A DNA stretch of 64,000 nucleotides from Spongilla lacustris (taxonomy: Eukaryota > Porifera > Demospongiae > Spongillida > Spongillidae), in the NCBI GenBank assembly GCA_949361645.1, contig OX442437.1:1313075-1377074 (forward strand). Direction: 5' to 3'. Under the pieces are notes generated by a model that was not told the DNA's origin, made no database searches, and saw only the letters and a list, made by a program, of their open reading frames with translations. The position numbers and the translations under genes were made by a program. How positions within the stretch are numbered: the stretch's first letter is position 1; every line of letters begins with the position of its first letter. Shown piece after piece: positions 32,541-43,765 of this stretch.

Positions 32541-32974
32541 GGCATGCAGTGGTGATGATGGGATGAGTATAGAATCATTTGGGGGTGGTAACAAAGTTTG
32601 TACAAGCTAATTGAATTGATATCCCAAGGTGCAGGCGCGTGTAAACAGTGAATATCATTATATGGCTAGCGGGAGCGATCGATAGGGTTTGCTATGAAAG
32701 CTAACAGTTTCTACATTTTCTGGTGAATATAATTAACTTTGCTGATGTGCGAGGTGTGAAAAGTGCGGATGTGCGAGCCGCTACTGTATTGTTGTTGACC
32801 TCTGAGTGCACAAATGAATATTAGGTACAACTGTACATGTACATGTACCTATGGGACAGCGTCCAGCAAAATCAGCTTCACAAACTACATGTATGTAGCA
32901 ATGCTCCCTAGATGAAATAGGGGCTACGTACAAGTACCAAGGGCACCACTTACACTGTAGCATTGGAAAGCTTT

Positions 32975-33150
32975 CCATACACACACACATACATGTACTC
33001 ACACATACATGTACACACATACATTGCACATGCACATGCATACACATATGCACACACATGCACACACATACACACCACATACATGTACATACACACATGC
33101 ACACACACATACACACATACACCTACATGCATACACACATGGTCACACAC
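32975..33150. repeat. interrupted (CA)n repeat
   Basis: ACACACATACATGTACAC variants over ~175 bp; no coding content. Confidence 0.9.
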
Positions 33151-33325
33151 ATGTTATGTACTGGTACAGCCATACAGATGTACAACACACACAAGCAATC
33201 AAAGCAATCACTAATATACCAGAATTGGTGGTCTTAGTAAAGATGGCTTTTGGAATTTATTTCATGATAGTACAGCTGGTGCCTCTCTACCTCAGGCTTC
33301 ACAGGACTTAGCGTAGTGCATCAGA

Positions 33326-33341
33326 CCCCCCCCCCCCCCCC
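33326..33341. repeat. poly-C tract
   Basis: A short homopolymer of C in otherwise non-coding sequence. Confidence 0.85.
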
Positions 33342-33706
33342 AGATCAGAGCACAAGGTGTGATTGGCAGTTGGTGACCTGGGCAGCCCAACTTCGAATAG
33401 TGTTAGGGTGACCTGGGCAGCCTTACTTCCTCATCTTCAACCTTACTCTCCCTAAATGTTCATCACCACCATCTATCAATGGAATCTGGACCTAACTACC
33501 TACATATACATGTAGGCCTATACAGTGGGGTTTTTACAACAGGAATAACATAGCTGATGTTAATCAACAATATGAAGCCATGAGCATACATGTAGTACAT
33601 CTACATGTAGTATGTCTACATGTATATGTATGTAAACTGTGTAAACAAAAGTTATGACCAGTACATGTAGCCTTCCAAAAAAATTTTTTAAGCCCTACTG
33701 TTACTT

Positions 33707-33707
<1 letters not shown>

Positions 33708-33774
<67 letters not shown>

Positions 33775-33852
33775 CACACTTTTGTACACACACACACACA
33801 CACAGTACACACTTTTGTACACACACACACACACACACACAGTGTGTACAAG

Positions 33853-33895
<43 letters not shown>

Positions 33896-33898
33896 ATG
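33708..33898. repeat. (CA)n then (TG)n, self-complementary microsatellite
   Basis: CA repeats with two AGTACACACTTTTGT interruptions run into TG repeats after GTGTGTACAAGTTTC. The tract is therefore an inverted repeat able to fold back. Confidence 0.9.
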
Positions 33899-34744
33899 TG
33901 TTCACCAAGATCAGAGCCATGTTTGAGCCACTCCCTTATCACACCAGTTGGTAACGCACACACATATACACACAAAGCCTTAGTCTTACTCTGTTCTGGC
34001 TTCACATTTTTCACTGTTGCTCAAGATAACCCAGCCATGCATACACCTTGTCTCCTGAGTTGTTGAAATGTCCATATGTAACACACATACATGTACAATG
34101 CAAACACACATAAATATGCACACGATTAGCTAGACCATATGTTTACACATACAGAGATACTTCACACATCAGTACATCACAAGCACTGCACCATGTAGTG
34201 CTCACTACATGTATTTCCACAATAGCACTACTTCATAAATGTAGCACCATAGCACTGCACAATAAGCACCAAAGCACTACTTAATAGGCACTGCACCATG
34301 GCACTATCATTACACATATGGAATCAAGGCCTGCTTTTCTATGGATGTTTTAGTGATTTTAGAAGTTTCGTGTGTGTTTCGTGTATGGCGCGTAGTCAAG
34401 GATCGGGGACTTGGTTGCCCAAAGATATCAGCAAATCAGCAACAACACTACACAGCAGAGTATATCACGTGACCCCCTGTAACATCGACCCGCCCACAAT
34501 ACACACCCCAAACTGTGTGTATGTGTGTGTGTGTGCTTGTACATGTATGTACTTGTGTGTGCTTGTGTGTGTCTATCACCAAGATCTGGGGGGAAAGGAG
34601 GGCCGGGTTAATTTGCTAGATATGTTTTAGTTGTCTACAGTAGAAGTTACAGAAGCCTCATGTGTGTATTTGTCACAAGACAGACAACACACACAAACAC
34701 AGCCCATTTGCACATGCCATAACTAATTGACCACAATATCACAT

Positions 34745-34798
<54 letters not shown>

Positions 34799-34990
34799 GT
34801 GTTCACCAAGATCAGTGCCATGTTTGAGCCACTCCCTTACCACACTGGTAGCGCACACACACATACACAAACAGCCTTACTCTGTTCTGGCTTCACATTT
34901 TTCACTGTTGCATTTGTGGTATTCAGGCTCAAGATAACCCGCAGCAAAGGGCTGTTGAAATGTTGTCCATATGTAACACACATACACACA
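33890..34990 (+). repeat. direct duplication of a ~200 bp unit (33890-34090 and 34795-34990)
   Basis: Both copies read TGTTCACCAAGATCAG, GCCATGTTTGAGCCACTCCC, TGTTCTGGCTTCACATTTTT and CATATGTAACACACATAC in the same order, each preceded by a (TG)n tract (second tract 34746-34797). About 700 bp of non-coding sequence separates them. Confidence 0.85.
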
Positions 34991-35064
34991 TACAATACAA
35001 ACATACAAAAAATTAATTGTTTACACATACACAGATATGCATACTTGTATGAGCATGTACAAAT

Positions 35065-35130
35065 TGTGGAATAATCGTTATATGTATGTGTGTGCGCATG
35101 CGTAAAAGATTAACATTCGATTATTGGACA
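35065..35130 (+). repeat. 5' LTR (66 bp)
   Basis: Begins TGTGGAATAATCG and ends TTATTGGACA; contains TATGTATGTGTGTGCGCATG. Identical to the 3' LTR. Little room exists for a full promoter, so regulatory sequence may lie outside it or in gag. Confidence 0.93.
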
Positions 35131-35144
35131 TGGTGGCAGCGGTG
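35131..35144 (+). other. putative primer-binding site
   Basis: TGGTGGCAGCGGTG immediately follows the LTR. The leading TGG fits the CCA 3' end of a tRNA primer. Which tRNA is not determined. Confidence 0.5.
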
Positions 35145-35149
35145 TTGCA

Positions 35150-38100
35150 ATGGCAGACAGCCGTTTAGTACCCCCACAGCCGTTTGACTTCCGAAAGCCT
35201 GACGAATGGCCTCGGTGGTTGAGACGTTTTGAGCAGTACCGGGTGGCATCTGGCCTTTCGTCACAGGAAGAAGAGAAGCAGGTTAACACACTGTTGTATT
35301 GTCTGGACGAGGAGGCGGGAGATGTATTCGCAGCGTCTAATGCCACCGACAAGGCGAAGAAGGTGTACGCGGAAGCAGTCCATATGTTCGAGAAGTTTTT
35401 CGGTGTAAGAAAGAATCTTATTTTCGAAAGTGCGCGGTTCAATAGTAGGGACCAAATGGAGGATGAGTCGACAGAACAGTACCTCCTAGTGCTACACGCT
35501 CTGGCGAGAAATTGTGAATATGGACAACTTCGAGATGAATTAATTCGCGACAGAATAGTAATAGGAATTCTAGATAAAGCACTCTCCAAACGACTACAGA
35601 TGGACCCCGAGTTAACGTTGGAGAAAGCTGCACGGATGGTGCGTCAATCAGAATCTGTCGGGGAACAACAGCGGGTTCTCAAAGGACAGAAGGACAGTGA
35701 ACTGGACGTTAATTGGATGACTTCAAAGAGCAAGGCGGCACAGCAACGGAATCCATCTTCATCCTGTACCAGGTGTGGAAATCAACATGAACAAGGGAAA
35801 TGTCCAGCTCAGAAAGTGACTTGCTTTCGTTGTCACAAAAGAGGACACTTCAAATCCCAATGTTTCTCACAGGGGACTTCACAGAAGGTAGCAGATAAAG
35901 AGGTAGACAGCGTCAAAGGAGAGGCTGTTGAGACGGTATTCCTTGGTCCAGTTGGAGAAGGAGAGAGTTCTTGGATGGCAGAAATTTCTGTATGTGGACA
36001 GTATCTACCCTTCAAGATAGACACTGGCGCTGATGTCACAGCTATATCGGAAGAAGGTTACAAGAGGATAAAAGGGAAAGGAGGAAAGCTGGTTAAGCCT
36101 TCAAAACTACTGCGAGGTCCATCAAACCAACCACTACCAGTAGTTGGTGAGTTCATTAGGTCCCTCGCATACGAAGGGAGGTCAGAGAAACACCAGATTT
36201 TTGTTGTAAAGGGTTTGAAGAATAATTTGCTAGGGCTTCCTGCTATTAGATCGATGGGTCTTGTTGTCAGAGTGAATGAGGTTACTAGCAGTTACAAGGA
36301 CAAGATCCTGGTACAATACCCTGCTCTCTTTAGAGGCCTAGGAACTCTGGGAGAACCCTATGAGATCAAACTGAAAAGGAACTCCAAGCCAGTCTCCCTG
36401 TTTGCTCCCAGGCGGGTACCCATCCCTCTTCGTAAGCAGGTGCAAACTGAGTTGGACCAAATGGAAGCTCTTGGTGTCATTTCCAAAGTAGATATCCCTA
36501 CTCCTTGGTGTGCTGGGATGGTAGTGGCTCAGAAACCTAATGGAGCTATCCGCATCTGCGTTGATCTCAAGCCATTGAATGAGTGCGTTCTAAGGGAGGT
36601 TTATCCACTACCTAGTGTGGATGAGATTCTCGCCCAGCTATCCGGATCGAAAGTCTTTAGTAAGCTTGATGCTAATAGTGGCTTTTGGCAAATACCTCTT
36701 GCTCCATCATCTCGTTTGCTGACTACTTTTGTCACCCCATTTGGGCGCTATCATTTCAATAAGCTTCCCTTTGGTATCTCCAGTGCCCCAGAACTCTTCC
36801 AAAAGAGAATGAGTAATGTTCTGAGTGGTGTAAAAGGATCTTTGTGCCTAATAGATGATGTACTGGTATTTGGCAAGACTCAGGGAGAACATGACCAGAG
36901 ACTGGCTGATGCCCTCAAGAGAATTCAGTCAGCCGGAATAACACTGAATAAGGACAAATGTGTTTTCAGCACAAGTACGTTGACCTTTCTGGGCCATGTT
37001 CTAGATAAAGATGGAATCAGTGCAGATCTTGAAAAAACATCTGCTATAAGAATGATGGACCAGCCAAACAATGTTTCAGAGTTGAGGAGGTTTATGGGAA
37101 TGTTGAACCAAATGGGAAAGTTTTCCCCAAACAGCCGCTGAGAGAGCTTTTGAGTACAAAGTCAACATGGACATGGGGCCCAGCTCAGGATGAAGCCTTC
37201 AAGATGGCAAAGGCAGAACTCACTAAACCTACTATCTTTCCTTGTATGATCCTGGAGCGGAGACCAAACTGTCATCTGATGCTTCCTCTTACGGGCTTGG
37301 AGCAGTCCTTCTTCAATTGCACCAACGCGGGTGGAAACCAGTTGTGTATGCTTCTCGTTCATTGATTGAGACCGAAAGACGCTATGCCCAGATAGAAAAG
37401 GAAGCATTGGCTATAACATGGGCTTGTGAAAAATTTTCTGAATATATTTTGGGCAAACAGATATTGATAGAGACAGACCACAAACCTCTTGTGCCATTGT
37501 TAAGTTCTAAACATTTGGATGACCTTCCTCCTAGGGTGTTGTGGTTTCGACTGAGGTTAATGAGATTCGCATTCTCCATTGTGCATGTACCAGGGAAATA
37601 TATGTACACAGCTGATGCCCTTTCCCGTGCCCCAACAGGAGTTCCCATTGACAATTGTACCGCATTCCAGAAAGAAGTTGAGGGCCATATTGCTGCAGTT
37701 ACAGAAATTCTTCCAGCCACTAAACAGCAGCTTGACAAATACCGCCGTGCTCAAGCTGCTGATAGTGATACTGGAGCCCTGATAAATTATTGCAAATTTG
37801 GCTGGCCGGTGAAAACTAAGCTTCCACCTAACCTGAAGTCTTACTGGACGGTGAGAGGAAGGCTGACACTGCATGATGATCTCCTACTGTATGGAAGCCG
37901 TATTGTGATTCCTCAAGGTTTGCGACAGGAAACAATGCAGAAAATTCACCAGGGACACCAGGGGATCCTTAAGTGTCGACTTCGGGTGGAATCAGCAGTG
38001 TGGTGGCCTGGGGTTTCAAACGAAGTTGAAGATTTTGTCAAGCAGTGTTACACGTGCTCTAAGAGATCTACCCCTCCTGTGGAGCCAATGATTGCATCTG

Positions 38101-39011
38101 AACTACCTGAGTATCCCTGGCAAAAGGTTGGAGCGGACCTATTTGAGCTCAAAGGCATCAAGTACATGTATCTGTTGTTGGTCGACTACTTTTCCCGCTA
38201 CATAGAAGTTGTAAAGTTGTCAGCTACTACCTCAGGTACAATTATCTCTGTTCTGAAGGGGATCTTTTCAAGATACGGCATCCCTGAAAGACTTATAAGT
38301 GACAATGGTCCGCAGTTTGCTTCAAGAGAAATGAAGATATTTTCAGTGTCCTATGGGTTTGAGCACGTCACAAGCAGCCCACATTATCCTCAGGGTAATG
38401 GGCAGGCCGAGAGGGCAGTACAGACAGCAAAGCGACTTCTGAGTGCCGGAGATGACCCTGCCTTAAGTCTGTTGAGTTATAGAACAACAGCTATGCCCTG
38501 GTGTGGGTATAGTCCAGCAGAGCTTTTGATGGGGCGTAGGCTCAGAACACAAGTCCCACAATTACCCAAACAGTTTATTCCCAACTGGCCTCATATGGAA
38601 TCATTGAAAGTACAGCATGGAAGATACAAATACAAACAAAAGGATAACTATGATACTCGTCACCGAGCACATGGGAGACCAGACTTGAGTGATGGCTCGG
38701 AGGTGTGGGTGGCTGGAGGTGGTGATGGTGATCCAGTTCCAGGACAGGTAATGCGGTCGGCAGATACTCCAAGGTCTTACTTCGTCAGTACCCCTTCTGG
38801 GCAAGTTAGAAGAAGCAGCAGACACCTGGTAACAATTCCAGACAGAGAAGGAAGACCTGATGCCGAACACCAGCCATCTCAAGAAGCTGAACAAGATGTC
38901 ATCCCAGAGCTACATGTACCTGCTCAGGCGCCGGTCCGGGACCCTATAATGACGTGGTCAAAAACGGGGACCAAGATCTCCTGCCCAGTGCGATACCAGG
39001 AGAATCAATGA
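35150..39011 (+). pseudogene. gypsy gag-pol polyprotein, two frameshifts
   Basis: The frame from MADSRLVPPQ (35150) carries a gag-like region, two zinc knuckles near 35767-35864 (the second a canonical CCHC, CFRCHKRGHFKSQC), a protease active site (DTGADVTAIS, about 36021), and a reverse transcriptase with LPFGISSAP and the catalytic LIDDVLV. It ends at 37141. Short overlapping frames (PLRELL from 37135, then YDPGAETKLSSDASS from about 37245) continue into RNase H (DASSYGLGAVLLQ, EALAITWACEKF, ETDHKPL). Then comes the integrase: an HHCC finger (HQGHQG...CYTCSK), Asp in VGADLFE, SDNGPQF, and the catalytic Glu in GNGQAERAV. The integrase frame stops at 39011, just before the polypurine tract. 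The frame changes twice, near 37130 and near 37240, so this copy cannot make a continuous Pol. Confidence 0.93.
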
Positions 39012-39014
39012 CTT

Positions 39015-39042
39015 TGGGGGAGGGGGGGGGGGGGGGGGGAGT
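39015..39042 (+). other. polypurine tract
   Basis: A G-rich run with a few A and no pyrimidines apart from the final T residues sits directly upstream of the 3' LTR, the usual site for plus-strand priming. Confidence 0.8.
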
Positions 39043-39108
39043 TGTGGAATAATCGTTATATGTATGTGTGTGCGCATGCGTAAAAGATTAACATTCGATT
39101 ATTGGACA
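39043..39108 (+). repeat. 3' LTR (66 bp)
   Basis: Identical to the 5' LTR and followed by the CAAAT target duplication. Confidence 0.93.
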
Positions 39109-39113
39109 CAAAT

Positions 39114-40560
39114 ATTTTATCTTGATATTTGTATACCATCCCTTGAACTATTGTATTCATTGTTATCAACAAGACCTTTACATTGGTACATGCAGCAGAG
39201 AATGGTTGCAGAGAATGTCTGACAGTTTGTTTGATGTGTGGGATGCGTTTTAGTGTTTGCGTGTTGTGACATATCAAGAAATCGCCCATACATCGGCAGT
39301 CATCTTGTGATTTATTTCAAATTGTTCACTAATAATTTTCACTGTGATGCAGTCGACAACACATGCACAACATTCACGTTTGAGTCCGTTGCCAACTTTC
39401 TACATATGTCCATATGCACATGTGCATACATTACATTGCATGCACATATAAACAAAGCCTGCTATATACCACACTGACACAATAACCCATTTTGTAAACA
39501 GTCACACCTTATAACTATGGTGCCTTCACAGCGGTAATATACATGTAAGTACGCAAGGTAGCTATATATTACAATAAAATACAAAGCATGCAGTGCAGGG
39601 TAAGAAATGACTGCAATTACCAAGTTGAGAGATGTGCAATGCCTACGGCTACGCCTTGCACATGCATTTTATATTTATTTCACCTGAAAGATTGCAACGG
39701 CGTTTTGCTGGTGGTGGATGTTGCAACGCAGCGCCAGATACAACAGAATAGAATACGCTACCACGCCGTTGACGCTGCTATCAGCTTCTTTGATACTCGA
39801 TAAATCGGTGCGCATTTTCTAGAATTAAAACACATGCATGTAGCCGTATTACTATTGGTGCCAATAGTCCACACCTATACTAGTAGTTGTACTTCAGTTA
39901 CTTAGATAAACTACCAACGTAACAGCCTAACAGCAATACAAGTATGAAATGGGCCCGGCTATGTTTACAAAAGATCCGGAACGTATGGGTACGATAACGT
40001 ACATTTATATGTAGGCTACTCAACTGGTAGCAACAAACCTTGTTACGTAGCGCTAGGAGGCGTGCAGAATCGACTTCAGGCCCGATTTCATACAGTATAA
40101 AACTGGTACAGCTAGGGGGATACTCATAATTTTGCCTTGTCCCGCGCGTGAGTCGATTTTTGGTTGAACGTAAGGCCTTCAAGCTTGCCCAGCTGTGCGG
40201 CTGTCTTTGCAACCCATCTTGCACTTTAGCATCATTCATACAGGTAAGAGTACCATAATTAGTAATCCTGTTGCTCTATATAATACTCGCTTGGGAAGGG
40301 ACAGTAGCTATCTTGTGAATTTACTAGGGTCCAGTTTGTTTGCCCACACTGCAAGCAGTCATGTGTTAGGGCTAGTTCCAGGGTGCAGTCTGGTCATTAC
40401 CTTGCTAATTAGAAGAGTACTGTTTGGATTTAGTAATATTAATGCAAATGAGAGACTTCACCTTTGCTGGCATATTACCTTGCCAGTACATGACTTTCTC
40501 TGTATTTGCTGGTATGGGTGAAGTGAAGCAGTGATACATCTGCTCAGGTGGGGTCTGAGA
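39114..40560. other. 1.4 kb without a supported gene
   Basis: AT-rich. A donor-like ATTCATACAG/GTAAGAG at about 40242 could end an untranslated exon of the possible gene below, but nothing else supports it. Confidence 0.4.
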
Positions 40561-40597
40561 TGATTGATTTCATTTTTAATGTCCTTGTTCATTCAGT

Positions 40598-40688
40598 TTA
40601 TGTGAACAGACTATACCAGCAAGTGGTACCTGATGCAGCAAATGAGTCCATGAAGATGGCAAGCCCTCACTACGCTACAAGTGGAGAG
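40598..40688 (+). other. possible internal exon of an unidentified gene
   Basis: A stretch bounded by TTCATTCAG and GAG/GTGAGC reads, in one frame, VNRLYQQVVPDAANESMK followed by MASPHYATSGE. Splice sites are good and the sequence is protein-like. The next candidate exon is ~1.1 kb away beyond a minisatellite (41800-41936, CTCTTTAG acceptor, RLFSKAILDGRHELAMLL in one frame), but the two do not join in compatible frames. Identity unknown. Confidence 0.25.
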
Positions 40689-40719
40689 GTGAGCCTTTAA
40701 TTCCCGTCACATACATGTA

Positions 40720-41640
40720 TGTGTGTATGAGCTACATACATGTATGTGTGTGTGAGCTACATACATGTATGGGTGTATACATGTATGAGTGTATACATGT
40801 ATGAGTGTATACATGTATGTGTGTATACATGTATGTATACATGTATGAGTGTATACATGTATGTGTGTATACATGTATGTGTGTATACATGTAGGAGTGT
40901 ATACATGTATGTGTGTATACATGTATGTGTGTATACATGTATGTGTGTACGAGCTACATACATGTATGTGTGTATGAGCTACATACATGTATGTGTGTAT
41001 ACATGTATGTGTGTATACATGTATGTGTGTATACATGTATGTGTGTATACATGTATGTGCGTATACATGTATGTGCGTATACATGTATGTGTGTATACAT
41101 GTATGTGTATACATGTATGTGTGTATACATGTACGTGTGTATACATGTATGTTGTATACATGTATGTTGTATACATGTATGTGTATTTACATGTATGTGT
41201 GTATACATGTATGTTGTATACATGTATGTGTGTATGTTGTATACATGTATGTGTGTATACATGTATGTTGTATACATGTATGTTGTATACATGTATGTGT
41301 GTATACATGTATGTGTGTATACATGTATGTGTGTATACATATGTATGTGTGTATACATGTATGTGTGTATACATGTATGTGTGTATACATGTATGTGTGT
41401 ATACATATCTATGTGTGTACGAGCTACGTACATGTATGAGTGTATACATGTATGTGTGTATACATGTATGTGTGTATACATGTATGTGCGTATACATGTA
41501 TGTGTGTATACATGTATGTGTGTATACATGTATGTGTGTATACATATCTATGTGTGTACGAGCTACGTACATGTATGAGTGTATACATGTATATGTGTAT
41601 ACATGTATGAGTGTATACATGTATGAGTGTATACATGTTA
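40720..41640. repeat. ~0.9 kb array of TGTATACATGTATGTG-type units
   Basis: 16-18 bp units containing the self-complementary word ATACATGTAT, with GAGCTACATACATGTATG variants. Both strands give long MYTHIHVYTHTC / CMCVYMYVCIHV frames, which are repeat artefacts. Confidence 0.95.
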
Positions 41641-41659
41641 TGTACATGTGTTATGTGAT

Positions 41660-41800
41660 ACCCACATCTATGCAGCATGTGCTGTGTCTTCTTATATCTC
41701 CTGTGCCTCCACCCTCTTCCCCCTCTCTTTCTTCTTTCCCTCCCACTCACCTCCCTTGCCCCTCTTTCCCCTTCCTTCCCCGCACTTCCCTTCACTCTTT
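41660..41800. repeat. polypyrimidine tract
   Basis: CTCTTCCCCCTCTCTTTC-type sequence preceding a possible splice acceptor near 41800. Confidence 0.7.
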
Positions 41801-41939
41801 AGACTCTAGACTATTTAGCAAAGCTATCCTTGATGGCAGGCATGAGCTGGCCATGTTGCTGTGGTCATTCCATAATCACCCTCCTCCTCCCTCTAGAGCT
41901 CCCCATGGTTACCATATAGACTCCATGGAATGTTGACCA

Positions 41940-43670
41940 TGAAGAGGTCAGGACATGTAGGGACCTTTGCCACACCCACCTCTTATTCAGTGTAGATTCT
42001 GTGGGCTGTGATGATTAGGATGATGCCCTCTCAATCGGGTGGGTGTGCCTTGTTCATGTATAAGGGGTTGAAGGTCAAGTTGGCCTGACCTGGGCATGCT
42101 GTATTTGGGATTGAAGGTCTCTCTTTATCTGGCACCCTACAGAATGGTGTCCAGCACAGGAGGGTGTTAGGTGACAGTAGAAAAGAGGAAGGGATTATTT
42201 AGTGGTAAGAGTGGGTGGAAGTATGCCTGTGTATTGGGTGACTATTTGAGCATTTATGCATGCATTCCTGTTCCTGTCTACATTGTAGGATTCAGGGTGA
42301 TCAGCTAAATATTTGGAGAGTCCAAGGTAACATTCCAAAGGGAAGCCTCTCACTATATGCCTGCAGCCATTGGTGCATAAACCAATTAATATGCAAAGCA
42401 CTAAGAAAAACTCTCCTCTACAAGGTGTTTTTTTTTTCTTCGTTGTATTTTTGTTGTTCCTTTGTGTGTGTGTTTGTTTTTTTGGTTTTTTTTTTTGCAG
42501 TACAATTTAATAATACAAGGTCTTACAGTACAAGCAGTGCGCGGGCCCAACGCCAGTCATATACTCATGTGGGTAGAAAAATGACAGAGATGCAAAGGCA
42601 TCGAAGCCATCAAAATCCATGTAGCTCATCAAAATTTGACACTCTAACCTACTTATCGAACAGGTCGACGTCCGTGCACGTGATTTACCTTTGAGCCACG
42701 CTCACCTTTCAAACTGACGTAAAACCTCACAGTGCTTGTACAACATGTAACAGTGATCAGTAAGTATACAGAAAGGTACATGGATATGAATTAGGAACAC
42801 AATGCAACTCGCGGTTTCGAGAACAAATTAACGGCACAAACGTAAATCAGTTGTACATGTAGGGGAACCGTAAAAGGCGCGATCATGTACTAAGAAGTAC
42901 TTGATCTGCCCGTTTTTACGTTGTAAAAACGACGTAGCCAGAACGTTTGTGCGAGAATCCAAAGAGCTCAAAACTACGCCATTGTAAGGATGTTCAACTC
43001 ACGTGACTTCCGGTTGGATCCAAGCGCCTTTTATACGCAAATTTGCGCTCAGATTGTGCGGCCTGCGCAACTATTTACGTACCACCTCCTCCTTTAAAGC
43101 TCTGAGGGTATATACCGGTTTACATGAATCATGTACACGTGTTTCCGGTGCAGTCCCAGGTGCTTCAGTGGTTTCTGACCTCAACATCAACCACAAGTTA
43201 CTGCTGGATCTCCCTTTTATGGCTTCCAAGGCTAACGGCTAAAGATTAAAATTGTATTCAGTATAACTCAAATTCGGAAAGTAATAGTACCAAACAAATT
43301 CGGCAGAAAGTTTCTAACTTGTCTCCTACAGTTCCTTTTCAAAACGGCGAACATTACACTTCAATCGTGACGAAGTTACAGTGCAATAAACCTCTTACCC
43401 GAGCGAATCTTATCTTATCAGATCCAGATGAAGAAACATTTTTTTAGGTTCGAGTGTGAGAACGAGAGAGCGTTATCTCTGTTGTCCGAGCTTTCTAAGC
43501 GTCGGCAGTTTTACTACATCGTAGGTAATCAACTGCTGTATCCAAATACGCTCGCTAAAGTTGCAACTGATTCTAAGGTGTAACGGCAATAGTGGAATCT
43601 GGTGTTTTACTAATCGTATTCATGACACCAAAAATCCTACATAGGACCTATAACGTACGGAGTAGGTCCT
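41940..43670. other. 1.7 kb without a supported gene
   Basis: Contains T runs near 42427-42500 and a hairpin-prone GTTTTTACGTTGTAAAAAC near 42912. It probably includes the promoter of the M28 gene, but no clear TATA box is assigned. Confidence 0.45.
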
Positions 43671-43765
43671 GATAGAAGCAGCAATCGAATTAAGAACGGA
43701 TATGTTTGGGTCTGGGTACGTGTCCGATATATGATTCGATTCAGGAACGTGACGGTGACAAAATT

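Larger units (their letters stand above)
27463..32786 (+). mobile_element. complete pogo/Tigger DNA transposon with ~1.2 kb terminal inverted repeats
   Basis: Both ends begin CAGTAGCGGCTCGCACATCC, and TA lies immediately outside (27461-27462 and 32787-32788), the pogo/Tc1-mariner target duplication. The inverted arms (27463 to about 28745, and about 31605 to 32786) are nearly identical, with only scattered substitutions outside the minisatellite each arm contains. The unique centre holds the transposase (29683-31338) on the plus strand. The high arm identity and clean ends suggest fairly recent activity. Short inverted words (ACTTTCTGCCGCT) at about 29246 and 29351 lie just upstream of the transposase. 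Confidence 0.93.
35065..39108 (+). mobile_element. complete Ty3/gypsy retrotransposon with 66 bp LTRs
   Basis: The direct terminal repeats 35065-35130 and 39043-39108 are identical, start TG and end CA. Both flanks carry the 5 bp target duplication CAAAT (35060-35064 and 39109-39113). Order inside: LTR, primer-binding-site-like TGGTGGCAGCGG at 35131, gag-pol from 35150, G-rich polypurine tract 39015-39042, LTR. Total 4044 bp. LTRs of 66 bp are very short for this superfamily. Identical LTRs and an intact target duplication indicate recent insertion, although pol carries two frameshifts. Confidence 0.95.

Noticed and set aside
36000..36100. Independent aspartic protease gene
   Set aside because: The DTGADVTAIS site is in frame with the gag zinc knuckles and reverse transcriptase of the gypsy element, so it is part of that polyprotein.
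40740..41936. 398-codon frame with Cys/Val/Tyr repeats
   Set aside because: Repeat translation through the TGTATACATGTATGTG array. Only its last ~45 residues are unique, and these could not be tied to a gene.
43706..43765. Upstream extension of the M28 protein (TTG at 43706)
   Set aside because: There is no in-frame ATG upstream. The ATG at 43766 gives a normal short cytoplasmic tail before the membrane anchor.
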